A DNA stretch of 64,000 bases from Termitidicoccus mucosus (lineage in GTDB: Bacteria > Verrucomicrobiota > Verrucomicrobiia > Opitutales > Opitutaceae), in the NCBI RefSeq assembly GCF_038725785.1, contig NZ_CP109796.1, forward strand, positions 6,200,501 through 6,264,500. Reading direction: 5' to 3'. The notes under the pieces are model-generated. The model saw nothing but the letters and a program-made list of their open reading frames with translations, searched no databases and was not told where the DNA came from. Of this stretch, positions 24,637-33,111 are shown in pieces. Position numbers and translations under genes: made by a program. Position 1 is the stretch's first letter, and each line of letters starts with the position of its first letter.

Positions 24637-25407
24637 TTAGCTTCCGGTCTTCACGCTGAGTTTGTAGTCGATGAAAAGTTCCACCTGGGTGTCGTCCACC
24701 TGACGGACGAGGACGGGGCCTTCGAGTCCATCGATGGAGACGGCGGAGGCGGCGAATGTCTTCTTCATGGCATCGGCGCTGTCGCCGATGAGCTGGAGAA
24801 GACGCTGGCGCTGGCGTTCGGGGGACTCGACGGCGAGGGCGAGGCGGGCGAGGCGGACCTCGGCCTGGCCGGCGGGCTTGAATGTGTCGGCAAACTGCCG
24901 GATGGTGGCGGAGGCATCGAGCGTGTCATGGTCGGCGGCGGCGATTTTCCAGAGGATGCGCACGACGAAGCGGGCGGGGGTGAAGGGGTCCGCGGAGGAT
25001 TTGGAAAAATTGGAGAAGGCCCACGGTGCGCCGCCGGCGGCGGGGTAGAGCGGGCGGGCGGTGATGGTTTCGGCCGACGAGAAGCGGAGCGGGCCGGTGT
25101 GGAGCGAAAGGCGGGGGGATTTGTCAACGGCCTTGGCGAGAAGGTCGATGGTTTCGCGGATGTCCGCGACTTGCCCCGCGGTGTCCTTGCGGCGGCTGGT
25201 CACCTCGATGGTGGCGCACACGTAGTCGGCGGGTTGCACGAGCGCGATGGCGGTGGGCGTGAGCCGCTGGCTTTCCACGGGGACGACAATCACGCAACTG
25301 GCGGGGGCGTCGGCGCGCAGGGCGGCGGCGGAAATGAGCAGGCCGAGGAGGAGGCCGGGCACCGAGGGCCGAAAGCCGGGGAGAAAACGGAGGGAGGAGG
25401 AGCGCAT
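24637..25407 (-). CDS. Secreted protein of unknown function, SIMPL-like pattern
   Basis: The 256-aa product has a signal peptide (about residues 1 to 32, ending LRADA). The mature part alternates strands and helices: 'PADYVCATIEVTSRRKDTA' followed by a helix 'ETIDLLAKAVDK' resembles the SIMPL/DUF541 layout, but the family's other marks are not clear. A long helix with 'RLLQLIGDSADAMKKTF' is near the C-terminus. It is followed after 7 bp, on the upstream side, by the HD-domain gene, so the two likely form an operon. The function is unknown. Confidence 0.6.
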   Translation of the reverse strand: MRSSSLRFLPGFRPSVPGLLLGLLISAAALRADAPASCVIVVPVESQRLTPTAIALVQPADYVCATIEVTSRRKDTAGQVADIRETIDLLAKAVDKSPRLSLHTGPLRFSSAETITARPLYPAAGGAPWAFSNFSKSSADPFTPARFVVRILWKIAAADHDTLDASATIRQFADTFKPAGQAEVRLARLALAVESPERQRQRLLQLIGDSADAMKKTFAASAVSIDGLEGPVLVRQVDDTQVELFIDYKLSVKTGS

Positions 25408-25414
25408 GGCGGGA

Positions 25415-25834
25415 TTAGTTGTCGAGCAGGAAGAGGAGGCCTTTGGCGTATTTGAGGATTTGTTTTTCGCCGGGGGAATCGTTGAGGTTGTCGAGCATGT
25501 CGGCCACCTTGACCTTGCGGGCGACCGGGTGGGCTTTCACGCGTTTGAGGTAGTCCTCGTAGGGCTCGCCTGGTTGCCTGGTCATGCATCGGACGGCGTC
25601 GATGACCGCGTCGCTCACACCGGCGGCGCGCAGGGTGGCGGCGGTCTCGGCGGTATCCTCAAGCACGTCGTGCAGCCAAGCGGTGGCGATGACGGTGCCG
25701 TCCTCGCCGCGCAGACGGCGGGCGACGGATTCGGGATGGGCGGCGTAAGGGGTGATGTTGTCGTTGCGGGTTTGCCCGAGGTGGGCGCGGCGGGCGATGT
25801 CAGCGGCGAGGGCGATCTCAGGCGGCGGGTTCAT
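25415..25834 (-). CDS. Small stand-alone HD-domain phosphohydrolase (RelA/SpoT-hydrolase-like)
   Basis: The 139-aa protein consists only of an HD domain: 'AHLGQTRNDNITPYAAHPESVA', the metal-binding 'AWLHDVLEDT' (about residues 52 to 61), and 'VKVADMLDNLND' near the C-terminus. These correspond to the hydrolase half of SpoT and to small guanosine polyphosphate hydrolases (Mesh1 type). No synthetase domain is present. A (p)ppGpp hydrolase or other nucleotide phosphohydrolase role is plausible but not proven. It precedes the secreted protein gene. Confidence 0.75.
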   Translation of the reverse strand: MNPPPEIALAADIARRAHLGQTRNDNITPYAAHPESVARRLRGEDGTVIATAWLHDVLEDTAETAATLRAAGVSDAVIDAVRCMTRQPGEPYEDYLKRVKAHPVARKVKVADMLDNLNDSPGEKQILKYAKGLLFLLDN

Positions 25835-25858
25835 TATCGTTTAGGGGTTGGTCTGTTT

Positions 25859-26125
25859 TAGACACAGAGTTCACGGAGCTCGGACACGGAGGACTGTCCG
25901 GCCGGATGAAGATTTTTTGCGAAGGGAATCACTAAAATAGCCGCAAAGAGGCACAAGAAGCACAAGAAAAACACTCGATCTTGTGCCTTTTGCGCCTCTT
26001 TGTGGCTATTAAAACCGAACATTTTATTTCATTAAAAGATGATTTGCGTGAGACTGGCCGGAAACTTGCGCGCCTCCGTGAACTCTGTGTCAGCGCTCCG
26101 TGTCCTCTGTGCCTATTTTAATGGT
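25859..26125. repeat. Nested palindromes (GACACAGAGTTCACGGAG outer, CGCAAAGAGGCACAAG inner)
   Basis: The outer arms AGACACAGAGTTCACGGAG (25859 on) and CTCCGTGAACTCTGTGTC (26073 on) enclose an inner pair, AATAGCCGCAAAGAGGCACA (25937 on) and GTGCCTTTTGCGCCTCTTTG (25983 on). The 380-bp gap before the P-type ATPase gene holds nothing else recognisable. Confidence 0.75.
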
Positions 26126-26216
26126 TCAATTCAGTTTTTGGCTAAAATGAGGAGGCCCGGGTTGGAAGCGTTGACTGGATATGCGACGCCGGGCACGGTG
26201 CCATGTTCCATAAGAG

Positions 26217-28331
26217 ATGAGCAACGCCGGAAACAATGTGCAGGCGGGCGGGGGCGTGGCCGCGTTGCCGGCGGAAGAGCCGGGCGTGCGGGCCGACCAG
26301 GCGCTGGTGGACCGGGCGTGGCTGCGCATCGGGGCGGGCTGCCTGGTCGCGGGGCAGGCGATGGTGTTCAGCCTGGCGGTGAATCTTTCCGAGATCGACG
26401 GGTGGGCGTATGGGATTGTGCATGGCGTGCTGGTGGCGGCGGCGCTGGGTTCGCTGGTGTTTTTGGGGCGGGATTTGATGAGTTCGGCCTGGCGGAGCGC
26501 GCGGGAGCGGCGGGTGAGCATCGATTTGTTGTTTCTGGTGACGCTGCTGGGGGCGCTGGGCGGATCGCTGGTGAGCACGTTCACGCGAACGGGCTCGGTT
26601 TATTACGAGGTGGTGGCGGTGTTGATCGTGGTGCACACGACCGGAAAGATGCTCGGGGCGCGGAGCCGGCTGGCGGCGTTGCGCGCGGTGGATCAGACGC
26701 GGGAGCGGTTTGAGTTTTGCGACGTGGTGCGGGAGGCGGGCGGGGAGGGGGAACCGCAGGGGGAGGGCGGCGTCATGCAAGCGGGCGTCGCGGTGCGGCG
26801 GACGCGGGTGGCGGAAGTAAGGCCGGGCGCGGTGGTGCGGGTGGCGCCGGGTGGAGCGATCGCGGTGGACGGGCGGATTTTGCGGGGGCGAGGCTTTGTG
26901 CGGGAAACGTCGATGACGGGGGAGTGGCGTCCGGTGTCGCGCGGGCCGGGCGACCGCGTGCTGGCGGGAACGTTTTCGGTGGACGGGTCCTTCGATGTGG
27001 AGGCGGAGGCGGCGGGCGGGGGAAAACGCCGGCTGGATGGGATTCTGGCGGCGGTGGAGGGGGCGCGGCTGGCGCCGTCGGTGTTGCAGCAGCAGGCGGA
27101 CCGGTTGATGGCGTGGTTTTTGCCGCTGGTGGTGTCGGTGAGCGTGGCGACATTTTGCGGGTGGATGTTTTTTTCGGACGCGCCGTGGGAGCGGGCGTTG
27201 TTCAACGCGATGGCGGTGCTGCTGGTGGCGTGCCCTTGCGCGATGGGGCTGGCGACGCCGGTGGCGGTGTGGGGCGGGCTGGCGAGGCTGGCGGAGCACG
27301 GGCTCGTGGCGCGCACGGGGGATTTTCTGGATGCGCTGGGGCGGACGGATTTTGTGTGCTTCGACAAGACGGGGACGCTGTCGGCGGAGACGCTCAAGGC
27401 AAGTGAGTGGCGGATCGCGGAGGGATGGGCGGAACGGGCGACGTGGTTGCGCGCGGCGGTGCTGGCGGCGGAGGAGGGTCTGGCGCATCCGGTGGCGAGG
27501 GCAGTGCGGGATGAGAACGCCGGACTTCCGGGCGGCAGCCGGCAGGAGAAAAACGATCGGCGGACCGGCGTTCTCATGCCGGGGCTGGTTTCGCGGCGGG
27601 TGGTGGCGGGGCGCGGGGTGATCGCGGAGGTGCGTGACGCGGGCGGCGTGGTGACGGAGATCGGGGTGGGGGAGTGGGAACTGGGGGAGGAGTTGGAGGC
27701 GGGAGAGAACGAGGAAAGAAGAAAGAGGAAGGAGAAAGAAGGAGGCGGGCGGAAGGAGGAGGGCGGGAAGGTGGTGTTTGTTTTTGCCGACGGGGAATTG
27801 GCGGCGGAGATCGTGCTGGAGGAAAAATGGCGCGACGGGTTGGCGGAGACGGTGGAGGAATTGCGCGCATTGGGTTTGGCGGCGGAGGTGCTCACGGGTG
27901 ATCCGGCGGGGGACAAGGCCGGGCTGCCGCTGCCGGTGCGGGCCGGGTTGAGCCCGGATGAAAAGGTGCGGCGGGTCGGCCAACTCGTCGCGGCGGGGCG
28001 GGTGGTGGCGTTTCTGGGCGACGGCGTGAATGACGCCGCGGCGATGAGCGCCGCGCATGCCTCGATCGCGATGAACGGCGGGGCGGAACTCGCGCGCGCG
28101 TCGGCGGGCGCGGTGTTCGCGGGGACGGATTTGCGTTTCCTGCCGAGGGCGGTGCGCACGGCGCGGGCGACGCGGCGGAGCGTGCATTGGAATTTGCGTT
28201 TCGCGTCGTGCTACAACATCGCGGGCATGGCGCTGGCGGCGGCGGGCTGGCTGCATCCGGTCGCGGCGGCGTTGCTCATGCTCGTGTCGAGCGTGGTGGT
28301 GTCGGTGAGCGCGTTGCGCGGGGCGCGATAG
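26217..28331 (+). CDS. P1B-type copper-translocating ATPase without an N-terminal metal-binding domain
   Basis: The 704-aa protein has the P1B landmarks: TGE in 'TSMTGEW' (about 236), the CPC ion site in 'ACPCAMGLATP' (about 338 to 340), the phosphorylated Asp in DKTGT (about 382), 'EEGLAHPVAR' as the HP motif, and 'GDGVND' (about 600). There is no CxxC heavy-metal domain at the N-terminus, which is unusual for CopA and commoner in some assembly pumps (CtpA/FixI-like). Two parts of the nucleotide-binding domain look repeat-derived: residues about 431 to 453 and a Lys/Glu/Arg-rich tract at about 496 to 518. The nearby SCO and cta genes suggest copper supply to oxidase. Confidence 0.9.
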   Translation: MSNAGNNVQAGGGVAALPAEEPGVRADQALVDRAWLRIGAGCLVAGQAMVFSLAVNLSEIDGWAYGIVHGVLVAAALGSLVFLGRDLMSSAWRSARERRVSIDLLFLVTLLGALGGSLVSTFTRTGSVYYEVVAVLIVVHTTGKMLGARSRLAALRAVDQTRERFEFCDVVREAGGEGEPQGEGGVMQAGVAVRRTRVAEVRPGAVVRVAPGGAIAVDGRILRGRGFVRETSMTGEWRPVSRGPGDRVLAGTFSVDGSFDVEAEAAGGGKRRLDGILAAVEGARLAPSVLQQQADRLMAWFLPLVVSVSVATFCGWMFFSDAPWERALFNAMAVLLVACPCAMGLATPVAVWGGLARLAEHGLVARTGDFLDALGRTDFVCFDKTGTLSAETLKASEWRIAEGWAERATWLRAAVLAAEEGLAHPVARAVRDENAGLPGGSRQEKNDRRTGVLMPGLVSRRVVAGRGVIAEVRDAGGVVTEIGVGEWELGEELEAGENEERRKRKEKEGGGRKEEGGKVVFVFADGELAAEIVLEEKWRDGLAETVEELRALGLAAEVLTGDPAGDKAGLPLPVRAGLSPDEKVRRVGQLVAAGRVVAFLGDGVNDAAAMSAAHASIAMNGGAELARASAGAVFAGTDLRFLPRAVRTARATRRSVHWNLRFASCYNIAGMALAAAGWLHPVAAALLMLVSSVVVSVSALRGAR

Positions 28332-28364
28332 GGCGTTGGGAAAAGGCCGTGAGTGTCTGACAGG

Positions 28365-28463
28365 TGGAGGGACGGCCTCCGTGCCGTCCGGTTTGGGATC
28401 TTTCTTCTTTCCTCTTTATCTTTCGCTCCACCGAATCGGACGGCATGGAGGCCGTCCTTCCAA
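28365..28463. repeat. GGAGGGACGGCCTC palindrome with an embedded CTTTCCTCTTT element
   Basis: GGAGGGACGGCCTCCGTGCC on the left answers CGGCATGGAGGCCGTCC on the right. The loop contains a CTTTCTTCTTTCCTCTTTAT tract of the other repeat family (28398-28430), so two families are nested. Confidence 0.7.
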
Positions 28464-28523
28464 ATTCCGATCCCGGCGGCAATTTAATCCCAAACGCCCT
28501 TGGGCGCCGCATGGGACGGCGGG

Positions 28524-29690
28524 CTATTTCCGGCGCCAGGCGGCGATGAACATGCCGTTGGCGTTGAGCGCGTGCGGCCAGAGCGTGAGGCGGTGTTCGC
28601 CGGATTCCGCGAAGACGGGCGCAGGTTCGAACTCGGGATGCGCGTCGGTGAAGGCGTTGGCAACGGCGATGGTTTCGCTGCGCGTGAGCGTGCAGACGGC
28701 GTAGAGCAGGCGTCCGCCGGCTTTCACGTTCGGGGCGACGTGGTTGAGAAGGTTTTTCTGGATGACGGCGAGTTCGGCGACGTCGCGGGGCGTGGTCGTC
28801 CAGCGGGCGTGCGGGTTGCGCTGCCAGGTGCCGAGGCCGCTGCACGGCGCGTCCACGAGGACGCCGTCGAATTTGGTCTTGGTCGGGAGCTTGGCGGAGC
28901 CGTCCCAATGCTCGCCACGGTAGTTGTAGATTTTGGCGCGGGCGGCGCGGCGCCGGAGCAACTGGAGGCGGCGGTGCGAGCGGTCGCTGGCCCAGAGGAG
29001 CCCCTTGTTGTCCATGAGGTCGGCGAGGTGGAGGGCCTTGCCGCCTTCGCCGGCGCAGGCATCCCACCAAGTCTGCCCGGGGCGCGGGGCGCACGCGAGG
29101 CCGACGAGTTGCGAGGCGAGGTCCTGGATTTCGAAGAGACCGTTATGAAATTGGGGCGTGCGGAAAAGGTCCTGCCCGCCGGTGTAGAGCAACGCGGCGC
29201 TCGGCACCGGAAAGGCAAAGTGCGCGGCGGGCGAATCGCCGGAGACGAGCGAGGCGAGGTGTTCGGCGGCGAGTGTGCAATGGCCGAGGTCGGCGGCAAG
29301 TTGCGAGGCCTGCCCGGGGCGGGCGCGGAGCCAGAGGACGGGATCGCGCTGGAGCTGGCGGAGGGTTTCCAAGGGGAAAGCGACCTCGTCGCGGGCCCAT
29401 GCGGGAACGGCCCGCGCGGCGAGCGCCTCGGGTTTTACGCTGGCGGGGTCGTGCGCGAAGCGCTCGTGGAGGTGCATGGCCTGCCCGACTTGTTTCTGCG
29501 CGGACTCGCGGTGATCGAGCCATTCGAGCCAGCGAAAATAGGCGAAGAAGGCGTGGCTGACGGCGCGTTTTTCGGCGGGGCCGAGGCGGCGGGCATCGGC
29601 GAGATAACGGCGCAGGGCCGCGTCGGCGGGAAGTTCGCGGGTGAGCGTGCCGAGCACGCGGGCGGTGTGATTGAGCGTAGTGGTGTCCAA
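28524..29690 (-). CDS. RsmB/NOL1-type RNA C5-cytosine methyltransferase
   Basis: The 388-aa product has an N-terminal NusB-like helical part and a C-terminal methylase domain. The SAM-binding motif is 'WDACAGEGGKALHLAD' (about 228 to 243). The substrate-binding Cys lies in 'DAPCSGLGTWQRNP' and the catalytic Cys in 'LLYAVCTLTRSE'. This is the two-cysteine arrangement of Sun/RsmB enzymes that methylate 16S rRNA. A separate assignment to another rRNA or tRNA position cannot be excluded from sequence alone. It stands alone between two repeat-containing gaps. Confidence 0.85.
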   Translation of the reverse strand: MDTTTLNHTARVLGTLTRELPADAALRRYLADARRLGPAEKRAVSHAFFAYFRWLEWLDHRESAQKQVGQAMHLHERFAHDPASVKPEALAARAVPAWARDEVAFPLETLRQLQRDPVLWLRARPGQASQLAADLGHCTLAAEHLASLVSGDSPAAHFAFPVPSAALLYTGGQDLFRTPQFHNGLFEIQDLASQLVGLACAPRPGQTWWDACAGEGGKALHLADLMDNKGLLWASDRSHRRLQLLRRRAARAKIYNYRGEHWDGSAKLPTKTKFDGVLVDAPCSGLGTWQRNPHARWTTTPRDVAELAVIQKNLLNHVAPNVKAGGRLLYAVCTLTRSETIAVANAFTDAHPEFEPAPVFAESGEHRLTLWPHALNANGMFIAAWRRK

Positions 29691-29827
29691 GGTGGAAAAG
29701 GCTTGAGGGCTGTGCCGGACGAGGCGCTGTATGACAAGCTGAAGACTGAAAAGTTGGGCGGGCTGGCAGGGATGGCGGTCAAAGAGGAACTGGCGGCGAC
29801 TGCGGGCTTTTCGTTTTCCTCATAGTT

Positions 29828-30421
29828 CTACCCGCCGAATGTTTCCGCAAGGATGCTTCGCGCTTCCGCCAGCCATGCGGTGCGCTGTTCCAGGCTGCTC
29901 GTGACAACCACCGAGAAGGTTTTTCTTTGGATCGCACTGATTCCACAGAAACGGAACACACAATCCTTCCAAAGACGCTCCAGCGGGTCGCCGAAAACCT
30001 CCGCCTCCCTCGCCGCGGGTGTGTTGGCGGTGTTGAAGATCACGGCGTGCCGGGCTTTCAGCAGACCGACGGGAATGCCTTCGCCCGAGTCGTTCTCCTG
30101 AAAACGATACGCCACCCCGGGGCGCACCACCCGATCGATCCATCCTTTCAGTATGGCCGGGGGCTGGCCCCACCAATTCGGATGAACGACAATGATGCCG
30201 TCGGCGGCTTTCAGTTCTTCACAATGTTTCTGGATTTCCGGCGGGAGGCGGGCGTCGCGCGAAAATTCGTCCTTGGTAATCAGTGGATCGAAACGCTCCG
30301 CATACAAGTCGTGAAAGCATACGGTATGGCCGCGGTGCTCCAATTCCTCAACCGCCGCTTTAGCAATCGCATGGTTGAAGCTGCTGGCATCGGGATGCCC
30401 CAGTATGATGGATATCTGCAT
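29828..30421 (-). CDS. Flavodoxin-like NAD(P)H quinone oxidoreductase (KefF/NQO1 type)
   Basis: The 197-aa protein begins MQISIILGHPDASSFNHAIA, the phosphate-binding start of the family. It has 'DGIIVVHPNWWGQPPAILKGWIDRV' (the FMN-contacting PxWWxxPAxLKGWxDRV block), and 'HAVIFNTANTP'. FMN-dependent two-electron reduction of quinones or nitro compounds is the usual activity. The internal ATG 30421 is chosen because the family starts just there. An upstream ATG at 30466 would add 15 residues and overlap tyrS. Confidence 0.85.
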   Translation of the reverse strand: MQISIILGHPDASSFNHAIAKAAVEELEHRGHTVCFHDLYAERFDPLITKDEFSRDARLPPEIQKHCEELKAADGIIVVHPNWWGQPPAILKGWIDRVVRPGVAYRFQENDSGEGIPVGLLKARHAVIFNTANTPAAREAEVFGDPLERLWKDCVFRFCGISAIQRKTFSVVVTSSLEQRTAWLAEARSILAETFGG

Positions 30422-30462
30422 GGTAATGGCTTGGATTTCTCTCTGGCGGTCCGGCTGGATGC

Positions 30463-31758
30463 TCACACCGCCCGCAGCACGGCGTATGATTTTTTGCCTT
30501 TGCGCAGGAGGAGATATTTCCCGAACAAAAGCGCGTCGCTGGCGACGGCGCGCGCGCCGCTGGTCTCGCGCTGGTTGTTGATATAAATGCCGCCGCCCTC
30601 GATGTCCTTGCGGGCCTGGCCTTTCGACGCGCTGAGGCCGGCGTGGACAAGGAGGTCCGTCAGCGGGGCGCCGGTCGCGCCCGCGGGTGTTTTTTCCTCC
30701 AGCTTCGCGCGCGGGATGTCCTTGGTGGGGATTTCGCCGACGACATCCTGGAAGACGGCTTCGCCGATGCCTTCAAGTCCGCCGCCGAACATGATCTGGC
30801 TGGCGCGGATGGCGTCGTCGCAAACGGTCTGGCCGTGCACGAGCGTGGTCACGGCGCGGGCGAGGGCGCGGTGGGCCTCGCGGGCGCCGGGGTTGGCGGC
30901 GTGCGCGGCGGCGAGGGTTTCGATTTCGTCGCGGGCGAGGAAGGTGAATTTCTTCAGGTAGGGAATCACCATGCTGTCCTCGGTGTTGACGAAGAACTGG
31001 TAGAACTTGTAGGGGCTGGTTTTTTCGGGATCGAGCCAGACGGCGCCGGAGGCGGTCTTGCCGAACTTGGTGCCGTCGGCCTTGGTGATGAGCGGGAAGG
31101 TCCAGCCCCAGGCGGGGACGCCGAGTTTTTTGCGAATGAGGTCGGTGCCGGCGGTGATGTTGCCCCACTGGTCGGAGCCGCCGATCTGGAGTTCGCAGTC
31201 CAGGGTTTTGCGCAGGTGGTAGAAGTCATGCGCCTGGAGGAGCATGTAGCTGAACTCGGTGTAGCTGATGCCGGTGTCGCCTTCCATGCGGGAGCGGACG
31301 CTGTCCTTGGCGATCATCATGTTGACGGAAAAGTGCTTTCCGACGTCGCGGAGGAAATCGAGGAAGGAAACGCCGACCGTCCAGTCGGCGTTGTTGACGA
31401 TGCGGGCGGGATTGGCGGGGGCTTCGAAATCGAGGAGGCGCGAGAGCTGGCGGGTGATGCTGGAGACGTTGTGCGCGAGCTGCTCCGGCGTGAGGAGGTT
31501 GCGTTCGGAGGAGCGGCCGGAAGGATCGCCGATCATGCCGGTCGCTCCTCCGGCGAGCGGCAGCGGATGATGCCCGGCGAGCTGGAAACGGCGGAGGGTG
31601 AGCTGGCCCATGAGGTGGCCGACGTGGAGGGAATCGCCGGTGGGGTCGAAGCCGCAATACAACGTGACCGGCCCTTGCGCGAGACGCTCGGCGAGCGTGC
31701 TTTCGTCGGTGCAGTCGGCCAGCAGGCCGCGGTATTTCAGGTCTTCGATCAGGTTCAT
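30463..31758 (-). CDS. tyrS: Tyrosyl-tRNA synthetase
   Basis: The 431-aa enzyme charges tRNA-Tyr. Class I motifs are present: 'GFDPTGDSLHVGHLMG' (HIGH-type, HVGH at about 45 to 48) and 'KFGKTASGAVWL' (KMSKS-type). 'QIGGSDQWGN' forms the tyrosine and ATP pocket. A C-terminal S4-like RNA-binding domain begins near residue 365 ('LTDLLVHAGLSASKGQARKD'). The length is normal. ATG 31758 starts at the family's usual position. It ends 42 bp before the quinone reductase start, so the two may be co-transcribed. Confidence 0.95.
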   Translation of the reverse strand: MNLIEDLKYRGLLADCTDESTLAERLAQGPVTLYCGFDPTGDSLHVGHLMGQLTLRRFQLAGHHPLPLAGGATGMIGDPSGRSSERNLLTPEQLAHNVSSITRQLSRLLDFEAPANPARIVNNADWTVGVSFLDFLRDVGKHFSVNMMIAKDSVRSRMEGDTGISYTEFSYMLLQAHDFYHLRKTLDCELQIGGSDQWGNITAGTDLIRKKLGVPAWGWTFPLITKADGTKFGKTASGAVWLDPEKTSPYKFYQFFVNTEDSMVIPYLKKFTFLARDEIETLAAAHAANPGAREAHRALARAVTTLVHGQTVCDDAIRASQIMFGGGLEGIGEAVFQDVVGEIPTKDIPRAKLEEKTPAGATGAPLTDLLVHAGLSASKGQARKDIEGGGIYINNQRETSGARAVASDALLFGKYLLLRKGKKSYAVLRAV

Positions 31759-32215
31759 GGGAAACCAAACAGCGAAGCGCACGGCGCGGGGAAGGGCAAG
31801 AAAAGGCTGAGGAACGGGTGTGGCCGTGGAAATTCAGGCCGCGTCACGGCTGCTGGCCCGGATTTCACGCAGAAGGAAAAGCACGGGATATTTGGACTGT
31901 CCGTTTTGTTTGAATTTGTGCCAAATGAATCACTTCTTTTTCAAAAAAGCCGCTTTTCCTTTTCCCGATGCATTTTACCCAAGGCATCTCCAAAAAAGTC
32001 ATTGCGCCGAAATGCACTTCACGCGGGCATGGTCTTGTTATTGCGGCGGCCGTATCGCTCCATCGGCAATGCAACCGGCGGGAAAGGTTATATGCCGTTT
32101 GCAGAGACCGCGAACAATTGGAAACCAATCATGCCATTGCCGCCGGCCTGCAAGGTGAAGCATGCCTTGGCGGGCTCTGACATGCCTGACGACGACAAAA
32201 GGGAGATCTGGAAAA
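31759..32215. other. Intergenic region between tyrS and the unknown paralogue pair
   Basis: The region drops in GC towards its right side. Only short, unconvincing frames exist. It must hold the promoters of tyrS (leftward) and of the gene at 32216 (rightward). No repeat or RNA gene is recognised. Confidence 0.4.
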
Positions 32216-33019
32216 ATGAGACACAACAATAATCTCAAATCGTCATCTGTTCAGAATCTTCTATTTGGTATTATTGCAGGTGCCATGCTTACTTTTATAA
32301 TAGTCTCCATTATAAAATATAAAAGAATATATCAGGAAGTCGGGCAGGGACAGCCTATTCCTGTCGAATCGCGGAATCAAAATTTCTCAAAAGATCAATA
32401 TTCCCAGCGGAAGGGCGAAGAAGGCAGTGGCATTCGGCAGGACACACAGCCTGACGCCCCTTCACGGTTTCAGCACCTGGATTTTTTAAGCGAATTGACG
32501 CGCAATCCAAAACTCAACATCGGCGTCTCTATTATTGGTCGGAATGGAAAATTTGGACGAAGCTTCAAAGAGCTATTCGGTCTTACCGATGCCGAAGTCA
32601 AAGATGTGGAAAGCAGAATAAGCACGCTGCGCGAGGAATTTGCCGCGGCGGCGCTTGACAAGGCGGAAATCTCCGAGGTGCCCGGTTTGATAACAATAAA
32701 AATTCCTCCCATGGAGGATGGCCCCGCATTCTATGATAAATTTATGGACACAATGAAATCCATATTGGGCTCGGACCGGTTTCCCGGCTTTGTCCAATTG
32801 GCCGACAAGCAGGTCATGAGATTGTTTGATGGCTTTGGATCTGAATACAGGACCATTGAACTCAATTTTTCAGGAAATCATCTGTCGGATGGGAAAATAA
32901 ATGTAACGGAACACACAACAAGTGGCGGTGGATATGCCTCGGAATGGTATTCTTTGAAAAATATTGAGGAATTTAAGGAAAGATTTGGAGGATTCGAAAA
33001 AATCATTATTAAGCACTAG
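32216..33019 (+). CDS. Membrane-anchored protein of unknown family (267 aa), paralogue of the next gene
   Basis: An N-terminal helix (about residues 13 to 33) follows a short Asn/Lys-rich start. After a polar linker, residues about 95 to 262 form the conserved part: 'KLNIGVSIIGRNGKFGRSFKELFGL', the helix 'EVKDVESRISTLREE', 'DKFMDTMKSILG' and a late strand region ending near 'GKINVTEHTT'. The gene is noticeably more AT-rich than its neighbours. Its C-terminal domain is clearly related to the protein encoded at 33112. No enzyme motif or known family is recognised. A start at ATG 32216 has an upstream GGGAG. Confidence 0.65.
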   Translation: MRHNNNLKSSSVQNLLFGIIAGAMLTFIIVSIIKYKRIYQEVGQGQPIPVESRNQNFSKDQYSQRKGEEGSGIRQDTQPDAPSRFQHLDFLSELTRNPKLNIGVSIIGRNGKFGRSFKELFGLTDAEVKDVESRISTLREEFAAAALDKAEISEVPGLITIKIPPMEDGPAFYDKFMDTMKSILGSDRFPGFVQLADKQVMRLFDGFGSEYRTIELNFSGNHLSDGKINVTEHTTSGGGYASEWYSLKNIEEFKERFGGFEKIIIKH

Positions 33020-33111
33020 CTGCATTTTGATCTGCGTAAGTTCCTGCGATGGATCAATTCCATGCAAAAAACTGAAATATGCCCATGGATCAGAATTGAG
33101 ATATTCATTCA

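Noticed and set aside
26142-28256. A 704-codon minus-strand frame opposite the copper ATPase
   Set aside because: The Arg/His/Pro-rich product has no domain, while the sense strand has every P-type ATPase motif.
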